DNA of 64,000 nt from Merdibacter sp965119685. GTDB taxonomy: Bacteria; Bacillota_I; Bacilli_A; Erysipelotrichales; Erysipelotrichaceae. Every line of letters begins with the position of its first letter. The first letter of the stretch is position 1. The notes under the pieces are model-generated. The model did no database searches. It was not told the origin of the DNA and saw nothing but the letters and a program-made list of their open reading frames with translations. This document shows positions 25,315 to 33,717 of this stretch, in pieces. The stretch lies in assembly GCA_965119685.1 (NCBI GenBank), contig OZ221971.1, positions 434,001 to 498,000 of the forward strand, given 5' to 3'. Made by a program: the position numbers and the translations under genes.

Positions 25315-27528
25315 ATGGGAAAAATCAACGTGCTCAGCGAGCATTTAAGCAATATGATCGCAGCCGGTGAGGTCGTGGAAAGACCCAGCGGCATCGTAAA
25401 GGAACTGGTGGAAAACAGCATTGATGCGCATGCAAAGACGATCACGATCGACGTCGTGCAGGGCGGTATCGAGCGGATTACGATTACGGATGACGGGGAG
25501 GGTATGGACGCGCAGGACGCGACAACCGCCTTTGAGCGTCATGCCACCAGCAAGATGCGTGAGGAAAACGATCTGTGGAACATTCAAACGATGGGCTTTC
25601 GCGGCGAGGCCCTGCCATCGATCGCCTCTGTCTCCCACGTGGTTTTAGAGACCAATAACGGCGAAGAATCCAGCATGGTGGAAATCCGCTATGGCAAATT
25701 TATCGCCGCCCGCCCCTGCGCCTGTCCGTTAGGAACGAGCATCCGTGTGGAGCATCTCTTCCAGAAAACCCCTGCCCGTTTCAAGCATTTGAAAACGCCG
25801 CAGTATGAATTTTCCCTGATTTCCGACGTTGTGCAGAAATTCGCCCTCGCCTATCCGCAAATCCGCTTCACTCTGACCCATGAGGGACGTACGGTATTTC
25901 AGACGAAAGGCAGCGGCAGCCTGCGTGAGGTGCTCATGCAGATGTATGATCGCAGCGTCGCAAAAAGCGCCATCGCCATTCAAGGCGAGGACTTAGATTA
26001 CCGTCTTGACGGTATGGCCGTCCAGCCGAAGTATCACCGTGCGACCAAGTATTTCATCTTTTTGTTTGTCAATCGGCGGATGGTGCGCAGCTATCGCTTA
26101 CAAAAAGCAGTGCTGGACGCCTATCATCCCTACTTGCCCAAGGATCGTTATCCCATCGTTGTGCTCAATGTCGAGATGGACGCTCATCTGGTAGATGTCA
26201 ATGTGCATCCCAGCAAATGGGAGATCCGTCTGTCCAAGGAGCGTCAGCTGGAAAAGCTGATTTACGAAACCCTGCGGGAGGCGCTGAAAAAAGAGTTTGA
26301 CTTCGTTCATCTGGAAAGCCGCAAGGAGACGAAAGAAACCATGAAACTGCAAGCGCAGCCTTTGCAGTTCACCTATCCCCAAGATACGCGCTTAGCCCAG
26401 CTGGAACAGGAGGTCAATGATAGCTTTGTCCCTTATGAAGCCGCTGCCGCCCCTGATCTCTCTTCCACGTTTGTCGTGGAATCCGCTTCTGCCGCTCGTT
26501 TAAAGCCGGTGATAAAAACAAGCGAAGTGCTCGACGATCAAAACAGCGCTTCTGACAATCAAGAAAAAAATCCGCCCTCAATCATCCAAAGTGCCTCAGA
26601 GACAGCACAGGGAAAGACGAAGCCATTTATAAAGGAAGCCGAAACAACAGAATCCGCCCTTTCGTTATCACAAAAGGATGAGTCGGCGACAAAGGAAGAA
26701 GCCGATGCGTTCATCGCTCGCCAATCACAAAGGGATCAGCGTCAATCAAAGGAAAGGCCTGCGGTTAGCAATGATCATGCAATGGATGATGAGACACGTG
26801 AAGAAGCGGCGTTTGATCAGCCGCAGGATACCGCGTCTGTCACACCTTCTGCTTCATGGGAGGGGGCACAAGGCGAAAACACAGTGTCTCAAGGCAAGGC
26901 GGAAAGCGATCCGCCCGCAACCCCACAGCCCGCTCTCACTGCCCGTCAGCGCCTGCCCCAGCTGCGGGTGATCGGCCAGTTCCATAAATCGTACATACTG
27001 GCAGAGGGGGACGATGGCTTGTACATCATCGATCAGCACGCCGCCCAAGAGCGTTATCATTATGAACAGATTCGCGCCGCCATCCTTTCCGGGCGCAACG
27101 AGACCCAGCAGCTGTTGCTGCCGCTGCAGCTGGAGACGAGCATCTATGCCGTCAGCCGGGTAGAGGAGCTCAACGCCCTGTTATCGCATCTGGGCATTTG
27201 CTTTGAGCCTTTCGGTGAGCAGACCCTGCTTTGCCGCAGTTTGCCGCTGTGGATGAAACAGGTGGATGAAAAGGGATTTTTGACAGACATGATCGATGTA
27301 TGGCAAAGAGATGAGCATATCGACATCGCTTCTTTGCGCGAGCATGCGATCGCCACCATGGCATGTCACAGCTCGATTCGCTTTAACCGCTCGCTGACAA
27401 TCGAGGAGATGCGCCGCGTCATTGCCGATCTGGATTGCTGTGAGCAGCCCTTTCACTGTCCGCACGGCCGGCCGACCATCATCTGCATGAACGACGCGCA
27501 GCTGCGAAAGGAGTTTGAACGTGGCTGA
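25315..27528 (+). CDS. mutL: DNA mismatch repair endonuclease MutL
   Basis: A 737-residue MutL. The GHKL ATPase is N-terminal (IAAGEVVERPSGIVKELVEN, DDGEGM, GFRGEAL), followed by the transducer domain up to about residue 335. A long Ser/Glu/Gln-rich linker covers about residues 340-540, and the C-terminal dimerisation and nuclease domain carries the DQHAAQERYHYE metal motif and the CPHGRP box. These last two show it is a nicking MutL, as in bacteria without MutH. The start at 25315 has AGGAG nine bases upstream. No mutS lies beside it in the window. It is first of a four-gene operon with overlapping frames. Confidence 0.96.
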   Translation: MGKINVLSEHLSNMIAAGEVVERPSGIVKELVENSIDAHAKTITIDVVQGGIERITITDDGEGMDAQDATTAFERHATSKMREENDLWNIQTMGFRGEALPSIASVSHVVLETNNGEESSMVEIRYGKFIAARPCACPLGTSIRVEHLFQKTPARFKHLKTPQYEFSLISDVVQKFALAYPQIRFTLTHEGRTVFQTKGSGSLREVLMQMYDRSVAKSAIAIQGEDLDYRLDGMAVQPKYHRATKYFIFLFVNRRMVRSYRLQKAVLDAYHPYLPKDRYPIVVLNVEMDAHLVDVNVHPSKWEIRLSKERQLEKLIYETLREALKKEFDFVHLESRKETKETMKLQAQPLQFTYPQDTRLAQLEQEVNDSFVPYEAAAAPDLSSTFVVESASAARLKPVIKTSEVLDDQNSASDNQEKNPPSIIQSASETAQGKTKPFIKEAETTESALSLSQKDESATKEEADAFIARQSQRDQRQSKERPAVSNDHAMDDETREEAAFDQPQDTASVTPSASWEGAQGENTVSQGKAESDPPATPQPALTARQRLPQLRVIGQFHKSYILAEGDDGLYIIDQHAAQERYHYEQIRAAILSGRNETQQLLLPLQLETSIYAVSRVEELNALLSHLGICFEPFGEQTLLCRSLPLWMKQVDEKGFLTDMIDVWQRDEHIDIASLREHAIATMACHSSIRFNRSLTIEEMRRVIADLDCCEQPFHCPHGRPTIICMNDAQLRKEFERG

Positions 27529-28453
27529 GCAGAGAAAACAGGTCGTCGTGATCGTCGGTCCTACCGGTGTGGGAAAGACGGCGCTCAGCGTTGCGCTCGC
27601 CAAGCGTTATCACGGAGAGATCATCAGCGGCGATTCAATTCAGGTATACCGCGGCTTAAACATCGGAAGTGCCAAGGTGACCAAAGCGCAGCAGCAAGGC
27701 ATACCGCATCACCTCATCGATGAGTACGAAGTAACACAAGAATATAATGTCAAGCTGTTTCAGCAGCGCTGCCGCCAATGTATCGAGGAGATCAGCGCCA
27801 AGGGCGGCTTACCGATCGTATGCGGGGGAACCGGCTTATATATCAAAGCGGCTTTATATGACTATGTCTTTCAAGAGGAACAGACAGACAGTGCATATCT
27901 CGCCTTTTTGGATACGTTAAGCAATGAGGAGCTCTATGGTGCGCTTACGGTGGTGGATAGGGAAGCGTGCAAAAACATTCACCCGCATAACCGCCGCCGT
28001 TTGATCCGTGCCCTGAGCATCGCTCACAGCGGGGAAAAGAAAAGCGACATCGTCGCCCGCCAGTCGCATACGCCTTTGTATGATGTATTTTGGATCGGTC
28101 TGACGATGCCCAGAGAACAGCTGTATGCGCGCATCGATCAGCGGGTCGAACAGATGATGGAAGAGGGACTGCTCGATGAGGTGCGCGCATTCGCCAAAGA
28201 GGATGCGATATGGTCGCTGAACGCTTTTCAGGGCATCGGTTATAAGGAATGGCGTGCTTATTTTCAGGGAGAAAGCAGTGTGCAGGCGTGTGTCGCAGCG
28301 ATTCAAAAGCACTCCCGCAACTTTGCCAAGCGGCAGTACACGTGGTTTCGCAATCAGCTGGATGTGCGCTGGTATGATATCAGCGAGGAGGGCTGGCAGC
28401 GCCGTGTAGACGAAGATTTGAGGGGATGGAGGACATGGGATGGAACAAAGTGA
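27521..28453 (+). CDS. miaA: tRNA dimethylallyltransferase MiaA
   Basis: A 310-residue enzyme that adds a dimethylallyl group from DMAPP to N6 of A37 in tRNAs reading UNN codons. It has the P-loop GPTGVGKT near the N-terminus, SGDSIQVYRGLNIGSAK, the GGTGLY motif and the C-terminal QYTWFRNQ tRNA-contact region. The GTG at 27521 is used as start because AAAGGAG lies seven bases before it; the frame also opens at an upstream TTG. It overlaps mutL by eight bases, a common mutL-miaA arrangement in Bacillota. Confidence 0.95.
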   Translation: MAEQRKQVVVIVGPTGVGKTALSVALAKRYHGEIISGDSIQVYRGLNIGSAKVTKAQQQGIPHHLIDEYEVTQEYNVKLFQQRCRQCIEEISAKGGLPIVCGGTGLYIKAALYDYVFQEEQTDSAYLAFLDTLSNEELYGALTVVDREACKNIHPHNRRRLIRALSIAHSGEKKSDIVARQSHTPLYDVFWIGLTMPREQLYARIDQRVEQMMEEGLLDEVRAFAKEDAIWSLNAFQGIGYKEWRAYFQGESSVQACVAAIQKHSRNFAKRQYTWFRNQLDVRWYDISEEGWQRRVDEDLRGWRTWDGTK

Positions 28454-29174
28454 TACGCGCACAAGACTGCTGTTAGGAGAAAAGGGGATGCAGGTGCTGA
28501 AAGAGAGCACGGTGTGTATTTTAGGCGTCGGCGGGGTCGGCTCCTATTGTGCGGAGGCGCTCGCCCGCAGCGGCATCGGCAAGCTGATTTTAGTCGATGG
28601 CGACGTCGTTTCCCCCAGCAATCTCAACCGGCAGCTCATGGCGCTCTATGATACGATCGGGGTGGCGAAGACGATTGCCATGCGAGATCGCATCCTGCAA
28701 TATCGAAAGGATATCGATATCCGCTGTTTGCAGCTGTTCTATTGTGCAAAAGTCAATGAGCAGATCTTTCAGGAGCCGATCAGCTTTGTCGTGGATGCGA
28801 TCGATACGATCTCCTCTAAGCGGGACTGCATGGAATACTGTCTGACAAAAAAGATTCCGCTGATCTCTTCGATGGGAATGGCTAACCGCATGGACCCCAC
28901 GCAGCTTATCGTGACAGATCTGATGAAGACCAAGGAAGATCCTTTAGCGAAAGTGATGCGCTCGCTCATGCGCAAGTCTGCCGTTAAAGGGAAGATCCCC
29001 GTGGTCTGTTCATTGGAACGGCCGATCAAGCAGCGTGTGATCGTCAATGAGGAAGGGACGACACGCAAGGAACAGATGCCGCCCGCCAGCTCATCCTTTG
29101 TGCCTGCCGCGGCGGGACTCGCCTGCGCCGCTTATGTGGTGCGCAAGCTGACAGAGGGGACGGAAGAACGATGA
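28440..29174 (+). CDS. tcdA: tRNA threonylcarbamoyladenosine dehydratase TcdA
   Basis: A 244-residue E1-like enzyme (ThiF/MoeB fold) that uses ATP to cyclise t6A37 in ANN-reading tRNAs to ct6A. The adenylation domain shows LGVGGVGSYCAEALARSG, VDGDVVSPSNLNRQ and VVDAIDTISSK. The length and the SSMGMANRMDPTQL segment match the TcdA/CsdL branch rather than ThiF. GGAGG precedes the ATG. It overlaps miaA by 14 bases, so two A37-modifying enzymes are made together. Confidence 0.92.
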   Translation: MEQSDTRTRLLLGEKGMQVLKESTVCILGVGGVGSYCAEALARSGIGKLILVDGDVVSPSNLNRQLMALYDTIGVAKTIAMRDRILQYRKDIDIRCLQLFYCAKVNEQIFQEPISFVVDAIDTISSKRDCMEYCLTKKIPLISSMGMANRMDPTQLIVTDLMKTKEDPLAKVMRSLMRKSAVKGKIPVVCSLERPIKQRVIVNEEGTTRKEQMPPASSSFVPAAAGLACAAYVVRKLTEGTEER

Positions 29175-30076
29175 AGCATGTATTTATCATCAACGGGCAA
29201 AGCGCCAAGGCGAAACGCGCATGGCTGTCACAGGCGATTCGGGAATGCTTTGGTGAGGAGGACGTCTGCATCGAGGTAACGAAGCATCGCGGACATGCGC
29301 AAGCGATCGCCCGCAGCTATGCGCAAAAGGAAGCACAGCTGCGTCTGTATGCCTGTGGGGGAGATGGGACGCTGCACGAGGTCGTCAACGGGATCTTGGG
29401 CTATCCAAAGGTGGAGTTAGCCGTCATTCCCATCGGTACCGGCAATGATTTTATCAAGGCGTTTCCTGCATACGATGCGCAGGATTTCCTGAATCTGAAC
29501 AATTATCACAAGGCGCAGCTGATGCGTGCGGATGTCGTGATGGTGGATGATCAGGCGAGCATCAATACGGTGTCGGCGGGACTTGATGTCAAGGTTGCCT
29601 TTCATGTGGATAAGTTCAAGCGGCTGCCCTTTGCCCGCGGCATCATCCCTTATTTTTTGGGGCTCATCGTCAGTTTGATGGGACGCATCGGTGAGAAAAT
29701 GATCGTGGAGATCGATGGGGTACGCGAGCCTTTTCACGACTATCTCTTTGTGGTGGCAGGCAACGGCCGCTGCTATGGAGGCGGCTACACTCCGGCGCCG
29801 CAGGCGCAGATTGACGATGGCTGCATGGATTATTCTTTGATACGCAAGGTTTCGCGGTTTAAGATTGTGACGCTGTCGGGACATTACCGCAAGGGAACGC
29901 ATCTCGCCTATGAACAGCTGGTGCGTGCGGGCAAAGCGAAGACGATGCGCATCGATACCGGCGGCAGACGCGTGTTATTAAATTTGGACGGCGAGCTGTA
30001 TGAGACGAGCGATCCGCTGATTCATGTGGCGGGCGGACAGGTTTTGCTGGCGCTGCCTCAGCGCAGGGATGTCTGA
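29171..30076 (+). CDS. Diacylglycerol/lipid kinase family protein
   Basis: A 301-residue cytoplasmic lipid kinase of the DAGK catalytic family (DgkB/YegS type). The nucleotide motif GGDGTLHEVVNG is present, as is IGTGNDF, and the C-terminal beta domain has GNGRCYGGGYTPAPQA. In Bacillota such enzymes phosphorylate diacylglycerol released by lipoteichoic acid synthesis. The start overlaps the tcdA stop by four bases (ATGA). A terminator at 30161 ends the operon. Confidence 0.92.
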   Translation: MKHVFIINGQSAKAKRAWLSQAIRECFGEEDVCIEVTKHRGHAQAIARSYAQKEAQLRLYACGGDGTLHEVVNGILGYPKVELAVIPIGTGNDFIKAFPAYDAQDFLNLNNYHKAQLMRADVVMVDDQASINTVSAGLDVKVAFHVDKFKRLPFARGIIPYFLGLIVSLMGRIGEKMIVEIDGVREPFHDYLFVVAGNGRCYGGGYTPAPQAQIDDGCMDYSLIRKVSRFKIVTLSGHYRKGTHLAYEQLVRAGKAKTMRIDTGGRRVLLNLDGELYETSDPLIHVAGGQVLLALPQRRDV

Positions 30077-30160
30077 AAAAGGGGAGCACATCAGCGAAAA
30101 AAAGAGAGAGAATGGGTTTTATCGTTTTCTTTCCCATATTTTATAAACGATGGCATAAGA

Positions 30161-30199
30161 AAACAGCAGAACGGATTTGTGAACCGACTGCTGTTTTTT
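30161..30199 (+). terminator. Terminator of the mutL operon
   Basis: Arms AAACAGCAG and CTGCTGTTT with an 18-base loop, and a T-run to 30199. The region 30200-30326 holds no gene. Confidence 0.75.
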
Positions 30200-30326
30200 A
30201 CTGGCTTGAAAAGAATAGAGAAGCGCAAGCAACACCGCATGCACTTTCCGCGTATCAGGAAGATGGGGAAACAGCGCGTAAAAAGTGATTCGCGCCTTTT
30301 GGACACAAGCCTAGGGGTTTCCTATT

Positions 30327-31244
30327 TTAAATGCGGTTTCTTCGTTGCGTGCTTTTTTTGTTTTGCCTGCGGATGGCTCCATCCTGCAAAGATGGTTCTG
30401 AGAGCTTTTGCAGATAGTGACAGACGCCCTGCGCGCGGTTGGACAGCGTTTGATATGCCGCCAGCCCTTTGGTCTGCGCATCCGCATTTTTCATGGCGAC
30501 GCTGTGAGGAAAGCGGGCAAACAACGCATGATCGTTGGCGCTGTCCCCAAAGACGACGACCTGTGCGGGGGAAATCTCTAACTGTTCGCACACCGTCATC
30601 AGCGCCGCACCTTTATCGACGCCGAAACGGTTGATCTCCAGACAGCTCCCTGACAGCTGACAGATACTAAACCGCTCCCTTTGTTGAGTGAGAGCTTTCC
30701 TCATCGCTGTGATCTGACGATGACTTCCGCGAAAGCACAGCTTCATCACACCCTGTGAGAGCACTGCGGACAGATCGCTTGTCAGCACGACAGACTCGAG
30801 TGCCCTCTGCCAGCGATGCGGCAGCACTTGCCGCCGGCGCTTGATCCAACGAAACCCCGCCGCGGTTATGCCGCTTGCCTCTAACAGGTAACGCTCTTCG
30901 ATGGGCGCATAAATGAGCAGATGATGCCTGCGTGCCAGAGCGAGCAGCAGCTGTGCCTGCGCTTGAGAGAGCGGCGTCTTCTGCGTCGTCTGCTGCTGCC
31001 GGCACTCATAAAGGAACGCACCGTTGGCGCCGATCAGATAGCCGTCATAGAGGTCTAATGCCAGCTGTCGGGCAAAGACTTCCATCTCAAAGAAGCTGCG
31101 TCCGCTGCAAAGGGCGATGCGCACGCCCTGCTGCTGTAAAGCGCGCAGATAGGCGCTCGTCTGTGCCGGCAGCAATCCCTTTTCATCCAGCAGCGTGCCG
31201 TCTAAATCAATCCCCAGCAGCCGGATGTTCTTGATCGCTTGCAT
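30327..31244 (-). CDS. Cof-type HAD-superfamily phosphatase
   Basis: A 305-residue hydrolase of the HAD IIB (Cof) subfamily, which removes phosphate from sugar phosphates or similar metabolites. Motif I is GIDLDGTLLDE near the N-terminus, motif II is LCSGRSFFE, and motif IV is FGDSANDHALF with Lys of NRFGVDKGAAL before it. The start at 31244 is where homologs begin. The frame is open another 82 codons upstream, but that part is the DUF3284 gene read in another frame. It overlaps the end of the DUF3284 gene by 38 bases. The C-terminus is basic and unusual (QNKKSTQRRNRI). Confidence 0.88.
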   Translation of the reverse strand: MQAIKNIRLLGIDLDGTLLDEKGLLPAQTSAYLRALQQQGVRIALCSGRSFFEMEVFARQLALDLYDGYLIGANGAFLYECRQQQTTQKTPLSQAQAQLLLALARRHHLLIYAPIEERYLLEASGITAAGFRWIKRRRQVLPHRWQRALESVVLTSDLSAVLSQGVMKLCFRGSHRQITAMRKALTQQRERFSICQLSGSCLEINRFGVDKGAALMTVCEQLEISPAQVVVFGDSANDHALFARFPHSVAMKNADAQTKGLAAYQTLSNRAQGVCHYLQKLSEPSLQDGAIRRQNKKSTQRRNRI

Positions 31245-31692
31245 CCGCTTGATCCGCTTCCTCCTCTTTTTGGCGCTGCTGCAGCACGTAGGATTGAATG
31301 CTGAGCAGCCGCTTTTTCGTGCGGCGCACCCCGGCGGTCTTCGCAAACAGAGCGCTGAGTCCGCTGTCGCCGCTCTTGCCGTTGGTCTTGATGAGTTCCT
31401 CCGTATAGGTGACGCCGATGCCATCCTCCAGCGGTTCCACCTCATAGCGCATGAGATTGGTACCGCCGGCGGAATCGATGCGGGATTCATAGCATTTCGG
31501 ATAATCGTAGGCGGTGATCGTCACCTGATACGACTGCCGCTTATTCGCTTTTTTCGTGTACGACATCCCCCGCTTGATGTTTTTGGCGCGCACATGCTTG
31601 CCGCTCGCCTGCTGAATGTCATAGACGAGCGCCTCGGCGATGGCGTCGAAAAATTCCTCTGCGCTGATCTCCAGCTTTACGTTGATTTCCAT
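31207..31692 (-). CDS. DUF3284 domain-containing protein
   Basis: A 161-residue cytoplasmic protein matching the DUF3284 family (begins MEINVKLEISAEEFFDAIAE; contains GMSYTKKA and GIGVTYTEE). The family is found beside PTS beta-glucoside loci in Bacillota and its function is unknown; the fold may be START/SRPBCC-like. The C-terminal 30 residues are Glu/Gln/Asp-rich. AGGAGG lies eight bases before the ATG. It sits between a HAD phosphatase and the OYE-HAD fusion, all on one strand, facing the PTS operon at 33718. Confidence 0.82.
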   Translation of the reverse strand: MEINVKLEISAEEFFDAIAEALVYDIQQASGKHVRAKNIKRGMSYTKKANKRQSYQVTITAYDYPKCYESRIDSAGGTNLMRYEVEPLEDGIGVTYTEELIKTNGKSGDSGLSALFAKTAGVRRTKKRLLSIQSYVLQQRQKEEEADQADASDQEHPAAGD

Positions 31693-31721
31693 AAATGGTT
31701 CCTCCTGTCATTCTGTCGTTT

Positions 31722-33500
31722 TTACATGGTTTTCCCCGCTGTGTTCCTGCTGTTTTTTGCCTGTGGGGACCAGATGGCGAGCGCTTGGGCGAGTGAGGTG
31801 ACCACATGCTTGCTGCAAGAAGCCAACTGTGCGTCTCCCTCGATCGCAAAACCGTAAAATTGCTCGATCATCGTTTGGTCGTTGCGGCTGTCACCGATAA
31901 CGGCGACACGATTGTGGGGAATGGAAAAGTATCGTGCGGTTTCCTCAATCGCCGCCGCCTTGTCCACGCCCTTGGCGGTGATGTCGATCGACTCGCGGTT
32001 GACCGCCGCCTGAACCAAGGGGAAGCGCTCCTCGATGAGAGCGGCTAAACGCTCGGCTTTTTCCTGCAATTCACAGGCACAGCTGATGATCATGGCGTCT
32101 TTCAGCTGCCTTGCTTCCGCTGCTGTCTCATACAGCTTGCTTAACTCATTGAGAAAGAGCTTTGACCAGCTGTTTTCTTGCAGGCAATGATGATAGAGCG
32201 CCGTTTTGCCATAGGCGGTGAAAAAGAGCAGCTCCTGTGTGTTCAAAAAGGCGATGATCTCTTGAAAGCACGCCGGCAGCGGGTGAGTGAACAGCTCTCT
32301 GCCATGCAGATCATAAGCCGCCGCCCCGCCATAGGCGATGATGAAATCATAAGGGATGTGATACTCGTCACAGGCCGCCTGTAAGGAGCGAACCTCCCGT
32401 CCGCTGACGATACCGAAGACATGATCCCTTGCAAAGGAGAGGATGGCGTCGATGTCGTTTTGGGCAATGCGCTGAAAGGGCAGACACAGCGTGCCGTCAA
32501 AGTCCGAAGCAAACAGCGTGCGGCGAGGCAAGTCCAAACGGCAGGAGAGCTGACGCTCAAAGCAGCTGCCGCAGCGCACACAGCGGCTGACGCGTCCCTT
32601 GGCAAAGAAATCCGGATCACCGGTGAAAGGCCGGCTGATGGAAAACGCCGCTAAGTGACTGTTCGCAAAGAGTGCCTGCATGCGCTTAGGATCACGATGG
32701 CCGCCCACAACGAAGACGGGGATGTGCAGATGTTTGGCAAAGACCTCTGCTTCCCATACATAGAAGTCGTCGCCTGTGCGCATCCGATAATCGCCCCCGC
32801 TGATCTCCAAGGAATCCAACCCGCTTTCTTCTAACCATGCGGCGAACTGCAGGCTCTCCGCCATCAGCATGCCGCCCTCGCAGAAGTCGCTGCAATGCAG
32901 CTTGGCGCTGAGGTGAAACGGCGTTGGCAAAGCATGGCGCATCGCTTGAACGATCGCTAAGGGATAAGCGGCCAGGCGTGGGAAATCCCCGCCGTAAATA
33001 TCGGTTCGCGTATTGGTATCGGGACGCAGAAACTGTGAAAGCAGATAGCCGTGCGCAAGATGCAGCTGCACCCCATCAAACCCGCAGCGTGCGGCAAGCT
33101 TGGCACAATCGACAATCGCCGTGATGCGCGCGTCCAGCTCCGCTTTGCTATAGCTGTCCGGCAAGCGGGTGCGCCCCTCTCCTCCCAGCACGATCTGTAA
33201 CAGGCATTTCGCACCCTGCGCATGAATATGTTCACAGAAACGGCGATAGGCGGGAAGCTGCGCTTCCTCATACAACCCCAGCATCCCCTCCTTGACATAC
33301 TCTTGGGGCATTGGGAAACAAAAGCCGCTGATGAGCATGCCGACATGCGCGGCGATGCGCTCGCAGTGCAGAATCATCTTTTCACTGGGGGTGTGATCTT
33401 TCTTTGCCATCCCGGTATTGGTCGCGCTGTAAATGAGCGCGTTTTGCAGAGACAAATGAGCCAGCTTGGTTTTTTGCGCCAGCAGGCGTGGCTGTGACAT
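31722..33500 (-). CDS. Fusion of an OYE-type FMN oxidoreductase with a Cof-type HAD phosphatase
   Basis: A 592-residue two-domain protein. Residues 1-325 are an Old Yellow Enzyme-like TIM barrel: FDGVQLHLAHGYLLSQFLRP, LEISGGDYR, VVGGHRDPKRM and a Cys set 307, 310, 313 and 320 that could hold a 4Fe-4S cluster. The FAD/NAD domains of long family members are absent. At residue 328 a complete Cof-type HAD domain starts directly, with FASDFDGTLC (motif I), GIVSGREVR (motif II) and IGDSRNDQTM (motif IV). There is no stop or frameshift between the two. The ATG at 33500 has GGAGAG upstream. It lies beside PTS and phospho-glycosidase genes, so the two halves may act in turn on a phosphorylated glycoside. 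Confidence 0.85.
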   Translation of the reverse strand: MSQPRLLAQKTKLAHLSLQNALIYSATNTGMAKKDHTPSEKMILHCERIAAHVGMLISGFCFPMPQEYVKEGMLGLYEEAQLPAYRRFCEHIHAQGAKCLLQIVLGGEGRTRLPDSYSKAELDARITAIVDCAKLAARCGFDGVQLHLAHGYLLSQFLRPDTNTRTDIYGGDFPRLAAYPLAIVQAMRHALPTPFHLSAKLHCSDFCEGGMLMAESLQFAAWLEESGLDSLEISGGDYRMRTGDDFYVWEAEVFAKHLHIPVFVVGGHRDPKRMQALFANSHLAAFSISRPFTGDPDFFAKGRVSRCVRCGSCFERQLSCRLDLPRRTLFASDFDGTLCLPFQRIAQNDIDAILSFARDHVFGIVSGREVRSLQAACDEYHIPYDFIIAYGGAAAYDLHGRELFTHPLPACFQEIIAFLNTQELLFFTAYGKTALYHHCLQENSWSKLFLNELSKLYETAAEARQLKDAMIISCACELQEKAERLAALIEERFPLVQAAVNRESIDITAKGVDKAAAIEETARYFSIPHNRVAVIGDSRNDQTMIEQFYGFAIEGDAQLASCSKHVVTSLAQALAIWSPQAKNSRNTAGKTM

Positions 33501-33587
33501 AGATCTTCTCTCCTTTTTCCTCATGTTCAACATGACTCTATTTTACCATCTTTTTACGGCAGTGTGCACCATGATGACAAAAAGCGG

Positions 33588-33606
33588 TTTCCTACCCCTT
33601 AGGAAA
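33588..33606. promoter_or_regulatory. Operator palindrome upstream of PTS IIC
   Basis: TTTCCTACCCCTTAGGAAA: perfect 7-base arms (TTTCCTA/TAGGAAA). It resembles the TTTCC...GGAAA box bound by CelR-type PRD activators of streptococci, as I remember it. It ends 8 bases before the -35 hexamer, the right place for an activator. The same layout occurs at 36950. Confidence 0.7.
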
Positions 33607-33614
33607 AATATTAT

Positions 33615-33644
33615 TTGTCGATGATTGTCCTTTCTTGCTAGACT
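33615..33644 (+). promoter_or_regulatory. Promoter of PTS IIC - PRD regulator operon
   Basis: TTGTCG (33615-33620), 18-base spacer, TAGACT (33639-33644). Both boxes are imperfect, which suits activator dependence on the operator just upstream. Confidence 0.5.
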
Positions 33645-33717
33645 GTTAGCGAGGGTTAAACCATCGCGCGCATTTGGAAACCTGTTAAAACGAAAGGTGA
33701 AAAGGAGTAATCAGCTT

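Noticed and set aside
30327..31490. Longer HAD start at 31490 giving 387 residues
   Set aside because: The extra 82 codons are the DUF3284 gene read in another frame, with Arg/Ala/Pro-rich shadow composition; the family starts near 31244.
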